Shown one piece after another: positions 1-5,380 of a stretch of DNA of 6,034 bases; the first letter of the stretch is position 1, and the number at the start of each line of letters is the position of its first letter. The DNA comes from Paracoccaceae bacterium (lineage in GTDB: Bacteria > Pseudomonadota > Alphaproteobacteria > Rhodobacterales > Rhodobacteraceae). The translations under genes were made by a program, and so were the position numbers. The notes beneath the pieces were generated by a model, which was not told the origin of the DNA, did not search any database, and saw only the letters and a program-made list of their open reading frames with translations. The stretch spans positions 1 through 6,034 of the forward strand of contig JAESQH010000071.1 in the NCBI GenBank assembly GCA_016765235.1, given 5' to 3'.

Positions 1-901
1 AATGTTTAATTACCCCTGCACCAAGAACTGGCCCAAGCAACGTGCCCGCACCGCCAAGGATCACCATCAGCACGATGGAGCCGGACTCGGTCCATTGCAT
101 ACGCTCGGCACCCGCAAGCGGATCCATCGAGGCCAACAAACCGCCTGCCAAACCGGCATACATACCGGAAATGACAAAGGCCGCCAGCGTGTAGGGTTTG
201 GTGTTAATTCCCGTATATATAAGACGGTTCTGGTTGGTTTTAACCGCCCGCAGAATCAACCCGAAGGGCGAGCGGAAGATGCGGATTGACAGGTAGAACA
301 CCGCGATCAGAATGAACGCACTAACGTAAAATCCGACGTTGAACTGCAAATCCATACCCATAAACGTTGTTCGCCATGTATCGTTCATCTCCAGCCCGAA
401 AAGGTTGGTCGAAGGCAACGATCCGGAGTCATTCTTCGGGTCCAATATCCGTGCGTCAGCCAGCCGTATCTGCAATCCTGTTTCGCCGTTTGTGATTGGT
501 GTAAATACCGAATACGCGAGACTGTAAGACATCTGCGCGAATGCAAGCGTCAGAATAGAGAAGTAGATACCAGACCGGCGCAACGTGATAAACCCGATCA
601 GCAGCGCAAACAGGCCCGACATAATAACCGCGAGGATAATGCCGGGAATGATATTCATCGTCAGCAATTTGAACATCCAGACGGTCGAATACGACCCGAC
701 ACCCAGAAATGCCGCGTGACCGAAGGACAAGTATCCCGTCAATCCGAACAGAATGTTATAGCCCACCGCCAGTATGCCGAAGATAGCAAAGCGTTGTAGC
801 AAGTCGGGGTATCCGGCCCCGAATGGTGCGAGGATTATTGGTCCGGTAAGTACGAAGATCGTGAACACCACCATCAGGATTTTGTCGTTGTATTTTAACA
901 T
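1..901 (-). CDS. LivM-type ABC transporter permease (3' end outside window)
   Basis: This is an inner-membrane permease subunit of a HAAT-family ABC importer (branched-chain amino acid, urea or amide type), pairing with the LivH-type subunit encoded just upstream. Translating the minus strand from the ATG at 901-899 gives 300 uninterrupted residues before the window ends, so the C-terminus is missing. The family hallmark GYNILFGLTGYLSFGHAAFLG lies near residues 47-67, followed by several hydrophobic segments. The cytoplasmic coupling loop that contacts the ATPase (SPFGLILRAVKTNQNR) is near 211-226, and a Gly-rich segment (ILGGAGTLLGPVLGAG) near 281-296. Residues about 137-188 form a long polar stretch between membrane segments, probably a periplasmic insert. 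The start is supported by GGAGG (minus strand, 915-911) 9 nt upstream, inside the end of the LivH gene. Only 4 nt separate the two genes, so translational coupling is likely. The family is certain; the transported substrate cannot be read from the sequence. Confidence 0.93.
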   Translation of the reverse strand, partial: MLKYNDKILMVVFTIFVLTGPIILAPFGAGYPDLLQRFAIFGILAVGYNILFGLTGYLSFGHAAFLGVGSYSTVWMFKLLTMNIIPGIILAVIMSGLFALLIGFITLRRSGIYFSILTLAFAQMSYSLAYSVFTPITNGETGLQIRLADARILDPKNDSGSLPSTNLFGLEMNDTWRTTFMGMDLQFNVGFYVSAFILIAVFYLSIRIFRSPFGLILRAVKTNQNRLIYTGINTKPYTLAAFVISGMYAGLAGGLLASMDPLAGAERMQWTESGSIVLMVILGGAGTLLGPVLGAGVIKH

Positions 902-905
902 GCTC

Positions 906-1934
906 TTAATCCTCCATCATGCCAGCTTTGCCCATCAGACCGCGTGGGCGGACCAACAGAACAATTATGGCTACGAGGTAAATAATAATCTGGTCGATAC
1001 CCGGTAGAATTGCCTTAACCTCGTTCATAGAAGAGAAGCTCTCTAGCATTCCCAACATAAAACCGGCAAGTATAGCACCGGGCAAACTGCCCATGCCGCC
1101 TACAACTACTACAACGAACGTCAGAACAAGAAAGTCCATGCCCATGTGATAGTTGGGTGGCAGAATTGGCGTGTACATTACCCCTGCTACTCCTGTCACA
1201 GCTGCCGCGAGGCCAAACATTATGGTGAAACGTCGGTCGATATCGATACCCAGCATGCCAACCGTCTCGCGGTCAGCCATACCGGCGCGCACGACCATCC
1301 CGAAGGTGGTAAAGCGTAAGAAAGCAAACACCCCCCCAATAATGACTGCGGCAAACACGAAGTAGACCAAACGCCAGTAAGGATAGATCACCGCATATTC
1401 GGCGAAGCCAAACAGCACGCCGATATCCACCGCGCCGCTCATCGAGTCAGGCGCGGATTGCGGGATCGGATTGGCGCCGAAGATCGCCTTGATGATCTCT
1501 TGCAAAACGATCGCAAGGCCGAAGGTCATCAGGATTTGGTCAGCGTGCGGGCGATGATAGAAGTGCTTAATAAGCCCACGCTCCATCACAATGCCGATGA
1601 TCGCCATAACCGGTATGGCAAATCCAATTGACAACAACACTGAATAATCGATCATCCATGATCCAGCATCACCCCACCATATCTCAACATATGGGGTTCT
1701 GATTTCTAGCGGCTTGCCAAGGAAGTTCGTTCTTACCGGGTCGAGCGTAATTTGCGATATCGTCAGGATTTTCCGCATTATTACAGCACAAAATGCACCC
1801 AGCATAAACAGCGCGCCGTGTGCGAAGTTCACCACTCCCAACGTTCCAAAAATAAGGGTCAAACCGAGGGCAATCAGCGCATAAGCACTCCCCTTGTCCA
1901 ACCCGTTCAATACTTGCAGAAAGATCGCGTCCAT
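906..1934 (-). CDS. LivH-type ABC transporter permease
   Basis: A 342-residue integral membrane permease that should form a heterodimeric channel with the LivM-type protein downstream. The N-terminal signature GLTLIFGTLGVVNFAHGALF is at residues 24-43. The ATPase-coupling loop is around 208-245 (TTFGMVVRAGMADRETVGML, then GIDIDRRF). The Gly-rich VVVGGMGSLPGAILAGFMLG segment is near 276-295, and the protein ends in the typical VRPRGLMGK. Residues about 57-95 form a polar, Trp-rich insert between early membrane segments, making the protein longer than E. coli LivH (about 308 residues). The insert probably faces the periplasm and could touch the binding protein. The ATG at 1934 is directly followed by the conserved MDAIFLQVLNGLDKGSAYAL start of the family, so the start is secure. 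The upstream Shine-Dalgarno (only GGGA) is weak, which would suit lower expression than the binding protein. The gene lies 96 bp after the binding-protein stop, across a stem-loop. Confidence 0.95.
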   Translation of the reverse strand: MDAIFLQVLNGLDKGSAYALIALGLTLIFGTLGVVNFAHGALFMLGAFCAVIMRKILTISQITLDPVRTNFLGKPLEIRTPYVEIWWGDAGSWMIDYSVLLSIGFAIPVMAIIGIVMERGLIKHFYHRPHADQILMTFGLAIVLQEIIKAIFGANPIPQSAPDSMSGAVDIGVLFGFAEYAVIYPYWRLVYFVFAAVIIGGVFAFLRFTTFGMVVRAGMADRETVGMLGIDIDRRFTIMFGLAAAVTGVAGVMYTPILPPNYHMGMDFLVLTFVVVVVGGMGSLPGAILAGFMLGMLESFSSMNEVKAILPGIDQIIIYLVAIIVLLVRPRGLMGKAGMMED

Positions 1935-1976
1935 CGATTGCGTCCCGTAATTTCAATGAGGTCCGCACAGTAGCGG

Positions 1977-2007
1977 AAAATCCGGCCGCACACAAAGGCG
2001 CGACCGG
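1977..2007 (-). terminator. Intercistronic stem-loop, possible partial terminator
   Basis: In the 96-bp gap between the binding-protein stop and the LivH start, the minus-strand transcript contains CCGGTCGC (2007-2000), a 10-nt loop, then GCGGCCGG (1989-1982). This forms an 8-bp stem with one G-U pair, followed by A and TTTT (1980-1977). The U-tract is too short for a strong intrinsic terminator. In HAAT operons such structures commonly protect the 3' end of the binding-protein message or partly stop transcription, giving more binding protein than permease. The stem and tail are seen directly; the function is inferred. Confidence 0.45.
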
Positions 2008-2030
2008 TAGTGTATTCCCGAGGGGGAAAC

Positions 2031-3377
2031 TTAAGCGCCTGGGTTACAGTCGCCCAAAGCACCACCCGCAAACATTGGGTGATCAATCGGATATTCAACT
2101 TGCGCACGTGGCGTAACCTGAACAACTTCCAGAAGGTCGAATTCGGAAGTCGGGTTCTCTTTACCCTTCACAACCAACACGTCTTTGAAGCACTGGTGAT
2201 CGCCGGCACGGTAATGCGTTGGACCATTGCCCAGACCGTCGAAATCAAAGCCTTCAAGAGCTTCGACAACGCCGCATGGGTTGAATGTGCCTGCACGTTC
2301 ACATGCATCCGCATAAAGAAGCGTCTGACAGTAAACTGTGTGCGCAGCCTGTGATGGTGGGAAGCCATACGCCTCGCCAAAGGATTTAACGAAGGCTTGC
2401 GAACCAGCGTCGGTCAAGGACCAGTGCCAGTTTGTCGAACCAAAGATACCTTTAACGTTTTCGCCAGCACCCTTCGCCATCAGGCGGGAGTAAAGCGGAA
2501 CGACGATTTCGAAGTTCTTGCCGTTAACCATCTTGTCGCGCAGGCCGAACTGCACAGCGGATGTCAACGAGTTGATCATGTTACCACCGTAGTGGTTCAG
2601 AACCAGAACATCCGCACCGGAGTTCAGAACAGGTGCTACATAAGAACTGAAGTCCTGTGTCGCCAACGGTGTAAGCACGTTGTTAACAGTTTCCCAACCA
2701 ATAGCCTCAGTTGCGGCTGCAATGGATTCCTGCTGTGTCCAGCCCCATGTATAGTCAGCTGTAAGGTGATATGCCTTACGATCTGGACCATACATTTCCA
2801 AAAGCACTGGTGCTAACGCTGCGGCAGACATGTAACCGTTGAAGAAGTGACGGAAGCCGTTGGCTTTCTTGTCCTTACCGGTTGTGTCATTGGAGTGTGT
2901 CAAACCAGCCATAAAGATAACGCCAGCTTCCTGACATAGACCCTGTACCGCGATCGCCACGCCCGAAGAAGAACCACCGGTAATCATTACCGCACCGTCT
3001 TTTTCGATCATGGATTTCGCAGACGCACGCGCCGCATCGGATTTAGTCTGCGTATCACCAGTTACGTATTCAACCTTGTTGCCAAGGATACCGCTGCCGG
3101 AAAGCGCATTGGACGAGAAAGTATTCATCATCCCGCCGTCGCCGCCACCGTTCAGGTGTTCAACAGCTAGCTTATATGCACGAAGCTCGTCCGCACCCTC
3201 GTCCGCGTATGGACCGGATTGTGGAACATTGAAGCCAAGTGTTACGCCATTTCCTGTCGGTGCGTTGGTATACGCAGCCGCCGAGCTGGCAGTGAAGATC
3301 GTCGGCATTGCCAAGCCAGCACCCAGAACGGTACCCGACTTAATCAAACCACGACGATTAGTTATAAATCCAGACAT
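2031..3377 (-). CDS. ABC transporter periplasmic substrate-binding protein (LivJ/UrtA/amide-type), Tat-like signal
   Basis: A 448-residue type I periplasmic binding protein of the HAAT family that would deliver substrate to the LivH/LivM permeases downstream. The N-terminus MSGFITNRRGLIKSGTVLGA fits the twin-arginine pattern (R8-R9, x, two hydrophobics, K13). A hydrophobic stretch follows, with a probable cleavage site near the Ala run at 33-35. The mature part starts with the family-typical VTLGFNVPQSGPYADEGADE (45-64). The ITGGSSSGVAIAVQGLCQEA segment (132-151) is where this fold usually begins ligand contacts, and TADYTWGWTQQES (206-218) marks the interdomain hinge region. There are six cysteines (148, 350, 359, 368, 396, 444), five of them in the C-terminal 100 residues. 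The length and domain layout resemble urea/short-chain amide binders more than the roughly 370-residue LivJ, but the ligand is not determinable. A strong Shine-Dalgarno (GGAGGAA, minus strand around 3388-3382) precedes the ATG. The gene is transcribed divergently from the regulator at 3591. Confidence 0.93.
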   Translation of the reverse strand: MSGFITNRRGLIKSGTVLGAGLAMPTIFTASSAAAYTNAPTGNGVTLGFNVPQSGPYADEGADELRAYKLAVEHLNGGGDGGMMNTFSSNALSGSGILGNKVEYVTGDTQTKSDAARASAKSMIEKDGAVMITGGSSSGVAIAVQGLCQEAGVIFMAGLTHSNDTTGKDKKANGFRHFFNGYMSAAALAPVLLEMYGPDRKAYHLTADYTWGWTQQESIAAATEAIGWETVNNVLTPLATQDFSSYVAPVLNSGADVLVLNHYGGNMINSLTSAVQFGLRDKMVNGKNFEIVVPLYSRLMAKGAGENVKGIFGSTNWHWSLTDAGSQAFVKSFGEAYGFPPSQAAHTVYCQTLLYADACERAGTFNPCGVVEALEGFDFDGLGNGPTHYRAGDHQCFKDVLVVKGKENPTSEFDLLEVVQVTPRAQVEYPIDHPMFAGGALGDCNPGA

Positions 3378-3411
3378 GAATTTCCTCCCATTCGTGTCAA
3401 TTTTTATGCTG

Positions 3412-3453
3412 CCAAGAACGGCAGAGGGTATTTTTACCCAAGGTCATTCTTGG
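3412..3453 (-). promoter_or_regulatory. Foldable 5' leader of the binding-protein gene
   Basis: Read on the minus strand, CCAAGAA (3453-3447) can pair with TTCTTGG (3418-3412). Nested inside is GGGTA-AAAA-TACCC (3439-3426), giving a 42-nt structure with a symmetric 7x7 internal loop. The same bases can instead form two small hairpins, CCAAG/CTTGG (3453-3449 with 3442-3438) and CTGCC/GGCAG (3424-3420 with 3413-3409). A TACAAT -10-like hexamer at 3464-3459 (no good -35 box) would start transcription close to 3452, putting the structure at the very 5' end of the message. It could be an mRNA-stabilising 5' hairpin. No known riboswitch class is recognised. Confidence 0.3.
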
Positions 3454-3458
3454 AGCGA

Positions 3459-3466
3459 ATTGTAAA
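3459..3466 (+). promoter_or_regulatory. TGTAAAT half-site copy (distal)
   Basis: ATTGTAAA carries the same TGTAAA core as the arms of the palindrome at 3533-3550. It overlaps the TACAAT -10-like element of the minus-strand gene, so a protein bound here could affect transcription of the ABC importer. No partner half-site is evident, and in AT-rich DNA a 6-bp match may be chance. Confidence 0.25.
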
Positions 3467-3490
3467 TAAATCAATAAATGATTGCATTCG

Positions 3491-3520
3491 TTGAACTATT
3501 TTGTAAATTATTGTCATAAT
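3491..3520 (+). promoter_or_regulatory. Candidate promoter of the regulator/signalling operon
   Basis: TTGAAC (3491-3496), an 18-bp spacer and CATAAT (3515-3520) form a sigma-70-like promoter pointing toward the gene at 3591. Transcription would start near 3527, just before the 18-bp palindrome, which would then lie at about +6 to +24, a classic repressor position. An alternative with -35 TTGTCA (3511-3516) has only a poor -10 (TGTAAA) inside the palindrome. The assignment rests on hexamer match alone. Confidence 0.35.
3500..3519 (+). promoter_or_regulatory. Degenerate second operator-like site
   Basis: TTTGTAAA (3500-3507), four bases, then TGTCATAA (3512-3519) has the same 8-N4-8 spacing seen in the perfect palindrome downstream, but its right arm is imperfect. 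It overlaps the candidate promoter spacer and -10. As I recall, the family member PccR of Rhodobacter sphaeroides recognises paired TTTGCAAA elements separated by four bases. This site resembles that arrangement with T for C in the core, which is suggestive rather than proof. Confidence 0.35.
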
Positions 3521-3532
3521 TTCCGCCGTATA

Positions 3533-3550
3533 GTGTAAATTAATTTACAC
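3533..3550. promoter_or_regulatory. Perfect 18-bp palindrome, probable operator
   Basis: GTGTAAATTAATTTACAC reads identically on both strands, i.e. two GTGTAAA arms around TTAA. It ends 40 bp before the start codon of the XRE-type regulator at 3591. The TGTAAA core recurs at 3461-3466 and 3502-3507. A perfect symmetric site of this length directly upstream of a dimeric helix-turn-helix regulator gene is most simply its own operator, although the palindrome could belong to another regulator. It lacks the GC-rich stem of a terminator. Confidence 0.65.
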
Positions 3551-3590
3551 CGCATCATGGCAAGAGCATGAAAACATAAGGAAATGGGTT

Positions 3591-4745
3591 ATGCCGCATT
3601 CATTAACCGGAACCCGAATTCGCCAGCAACGCGGTCGCGCTGGGTTGTCCCAAACGGCTCTTGCACGGCTCGTGGGTATTTCCACGTCGTATCTGAACCT
3701 GATCGAACACAATAAACGGGGAATCGCGGGAAAAATCTTGTTGTCCATTGCGCGTGAGCTCGGCGTTCCTCCGTCCACCCTGACTGAAGGTGCAGATTCC
3801 GAATTAACAACCGCCTTGTTGGAAGCCGCCTCAGCAGCGCCGGATCATGCTGCCGAAACGTTCGCACTGGCTGAATTCGCCGGAAGGTTTCCTGGTTGGT
3901 CACAACTTCTGGCGTCAGTATACCGTCAGAACCGCGACCAAGAAGCTGTCATCTCGGCCCTTTCAGACCGCCTGACACACGACCCGTTTTTAGCGGAAAG
4001 CCTGCACTTGATGTTGTCCAACATCACCGCAATCCGTTCAACCGCCGAAATTTTGACATCAATCGAAGACATTTCCACCGAACAACGCAACCGGTTCGAC
4101 GTTGCTATCCACGAGGAAAGCAGACGTCTTTCCGATGCGACAGAAGCGCTGATCAAGTATTTTGACAAAGAAACCACACAAAACGAACCAAGCGAGGCAC
4201 CGGACGAATTATCGGAAAGTGACGCCACATCCATGCCGCTTGAAAGTTTTTTGGTCCGCGCACTGGCTTCGAATTATAATCCCTCAATTCTTGCAACAGA
4301 GTATCACACGACTTTGCACGCTGTGTTCCGCCGCCTAGCTAGCCTGAAGCGCAGTGGGATGGACGCCCCCGAAATGGGTTTGATCATCACCAACGCAGCG
4401 GGTCAAACGCTGCACAGACACGCTCTGTCGGATTTCCCGCTGCCCCGTCACGGTAACGCTTGCCCGCTATGGCCGGTATTTCAGGGATTTTCACAACCGG
4501 AGCGCCCGCTGCAAGATTTGATCGAACTTCCCGGTGGCGCGCAGTTCGTAACACTAACAATCGCGCTGCCACGGGCCGTCACAACTTTTGGCGAACCACC
4601 CGATTATCAATCCGCGATGTTGTTCGTACCCTTGGATCAATCTCCTTGGCTAAAGACGTCACAACCAGCCCGCGATGTCGGCATAAGTTGCAGAATTTGT
4701 CCGCGTGAAAACTGTGCTGCGCGTTCGGAAGAAACGGTGTTATAG
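3591..4745 (+). CDS. XRE/ScfR-PrpR-type acyl-CoA-responsive regulator with internal histidine-kinase DHp-like domain
   Basis: A 384-residue cytoplasmic DNA-binding regulator. Residues about 7-62 are an XRE helix-turn-helix (RIRQQRGRAGLSQTALARLV, then STSYLNLIEHNKR). Residues 64-125 carry the linker typical of ScfR/RamB/PrpR regulators (LTEGADSELTTALLEAA, AEFAGRFPGWSQLLA). Residues about 235-384 match the DUF2083-type effector part: LATEYHTTLHAVFRRLASL, GNACPLWPVFQGFSQPERP (288-306), and the terminal CRICPRENC. Family members respond to short-chain acyl-CoA, and M. tuberculosis PrpR also holds a [4Fe-4S] cluster; here C291, C367, C370 and C375 are candidate ligands. Unusually, residues about 130-192 read as a HisKA/DHp hairpin: FLAESLHLMLSNITAIRSTA, then a second helix ending ESRRLSDATEALIKYFD. 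H139 aligns without gaps to the phosphoacceptor His of kinases. No HExxH and no ATPase domain are present, and the length is below the usual roughly 470. AAGGAAA (3578-3584) supports the start. It is probably autoregulated and co-transcribed with the receiver gene 26 bp downstream. Confidence 0.85.
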   Translation: MPHSLTGTRIRQQRGRAGLSQTALARLVGISTSYLNLIEHNKRGIAGKILLSIARELGVPPSTLTEGADSELTTALLEAASAAPDHAAETFALAEFAGRFPGWSQLLASVYRQNRDQEAVISALSDRLTHDPFLAESLHLMLSNITAIRSTAEILTSIEDISTEQRNRFDVAIHEESRRLSDATEALIKYFDKETTQNEPSEAPDELSESDATSMPLESFLVRALASNYNPSILATEYHTTLHAVFRRLASLKRSGMDAPEMGLIITNAAGQTLHRHALSDFPLPRHGNACPLWPVFQGFSQPERPLQDLIELPGGAQFVTLTIALPRAVTTFGEPPDYQSAMLFVPLDQSPWLKTSQPARDVGISCRICPRENCAARSEETVL

Positions 4746-4771
4746 ATCGAACGGTTGGTAGGAGGGTACAC

Positions 4772-5131
4772 ATGTCAAAGCACGTTCTAATCGTCGAGGA
4801 CGAACCTAACATAGTCGAATCGCTGTCCTTCTTGTTGGAGCGGGCGGGCTTTGAGGTATCCTCCGAACCAGATGGTGCGATGGCGATGGACCGCATCGGC
4901 GCGTTGAAACCTGACCTCATTATTCTGGACGTTATGCTGCCAAACCGATCCGGTTTCGACATATTACGGGATTTAGGGGAGCTGGCGGAAGCGCCTCACG
5001 TTTTGATGTTGACGGCCAAAGGTCAGGCGCGTGATCGTCAAACCGCAGAGGCCATCGGTGTGACCCGTTTCATGACCAAACCGTTCGCCAATGCCGAGAT
5101 CATCAAAGCTGTTCAGGAAATGCTTGCATGA
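4772..5131 (+). CDS. Receiver-only response regulator (CheY-like)
   Basis: A 119-residue protein consisting of a single phosphoacceptor receiver domain with no DNA-binding or enzymatic output. The full active site is visible: the acidic pocket E9-D10 in LIVEDEPN, the phosphorylated aspartate D53 in IILDVMLPN, the switch threonine T81 in MLTAKG, the aromatic F100, and the invariant K103 in TKPF. It should therefore be phosphorylatable. The start is fixed by a strong AGGAGGG (4760-4766) five bases upstream. It lies 26 bp after the XRE-type regulator, overlaps the next gene by ATGA, and is followed by a CrbS-like sensor kinase gene, its likely phosphodonor. Known CrbR partners of CrbS carry a LuxR-type output; this one does not, so it must act through a protein partner. 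The DHp-like domain of the upstream regulator is the obvious candidate, an inference from architecture and gene order. Confidence 0.95.
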   Translation: MSKHVLIVEDEPNIVESLSFLLERAGFEVSSEPDGAMAMDRIGALKPDLIILDVMLPNRSGFDILRDLGELAEAPHVLMLTAKGQARDRQTAEAIGVTRFMTKPFANAEIIKAVQEMLA

Positions 5132-5379
5132 CCGACAAACGCCCACCCGATCTGGCCGAACGCGCTTTTCGTCGCCGTCGCCGCCAAGATGCAGCGCTTG
5201 TTCTGCCAATATTTGGCGTTGTCATATTCATCACGCCGATTTTCACGATATTCACAAAAGATGTCCTGATTTTCGGCGCCCCGTTGCCGTTCCTGTTTAT
5301 CTTCGGTTTCTGGTTTCTTCTGATCGTTCTGGCGTGGCGCATGTCTCGCCAACTGACCAAAGGCGACGAGGGCAGCTGA
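5128..5379 (+). CDS. Small two-helix membrane protein, putative accessory subunit of the SLC5 sensor
   Basis: An 83-residue protein with a cytoplasmic, very basic N-terminus (RRRRR at 15-19), a first hydrophobic helix about 22-43, a short turn (KDVLIFGAPLP), a second helix about 53-70, and a basic then acidic tail. The positive-inside rule predicts both ends in the cytoplasm. Its start overlaps the receiver stop (ATGA), with AGGAAA at 5115-5120 as ribosome binding site, and the sensor gene begins one base after its stop, so the three are translationally coupled. Small two-helix proteins encoded immediately before SLC5 symporters (the DUF485/YjcH and DUF4212 groups) are known partner subunits. 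This one has the same size, topology and position, but I cannot assign it to either family from sequence alone. The expected role is folding, stability or modulation of the downstream transporter-like sensor. Confidence 0.85.
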   Translation: MTDKRPPDLAERAFRRRRRQDAALVLPIFGVVIFITPIFTIFTKDVLIFGAPLPFLFIFGFWFLLIVLAWRMSRQLTKGDEGS

Positions 5380-5380
5380 C

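Larger units (their letters stand above)
3378..3590. promoter_or_regulatory. Divergent regulatory region between ABC importer and signalling operon
   Basis: This 213-bp interval contains no credible gene. It is strikingly AT-rich between about 3455 and 3550, in contrast to the flanking coding DNA. It holds an 18-bp palindrome, two additional TGTAAAT motifs, a candidate promoter for the plus-strand regulator and a foldable leader for the minus-strand binding-protein gene. Both operons must be started from here, so the regulator encoded at 3591 is the obvious candidate to control both, as is usual for divergently placed regulator and target genes. Confidence 0.8.

Noticed and set aside
2010..2816. 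Plus-strand open frames opposite the binding-protein gene (2010-2354, 2397-2816)
   Set aside because: They lie wholly antisense to a clear type I binding-protein gene. The translations are low-complexity with no recognisable domain or hydrophobic pattern, and no ribosome binding site stands out.
3395..3400. TTGACA on the minus strand as a -35 box for the binding-protein gene
   Set aside because: It lies only about 17 bp before the start codon, and the Shine-Dalgarno occupies the space where a -10 would have to be, so it cannot drive this gene.
3010..3494. Plus-strand frames crossing from the binding-protein gene into the control region
   Set aside because: Their coding content comes from the complement of the signal-peptide region, they have no family features, and they run through the leader hairpins and the half-site at 3459-3466.
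3926..4234. Minus-strand open frame inside the regulator gene
   Set aside because: It is antisense to the DHp-like region of a well-supported gene, and its Ser/Arg-rich composition is that of a shadow frame.
3591..4745. Reading the regulator as having an active M78/IrrE-like metallopeptidase domain
   Set aside because: No HExxH or related zinc-binding motif occurs, and the region where that domain normally sits matches the HisKA hairpin pattern instead.
3591..4745. Reading the regulator as an autophosphorylating histidine kinase
   Set aside because: There are no N, G1, F or G2 boxes of an ATPase domain, and the acidic residue after the histidine is missing, so only phosphoacceptor or docking roles remain plausible.
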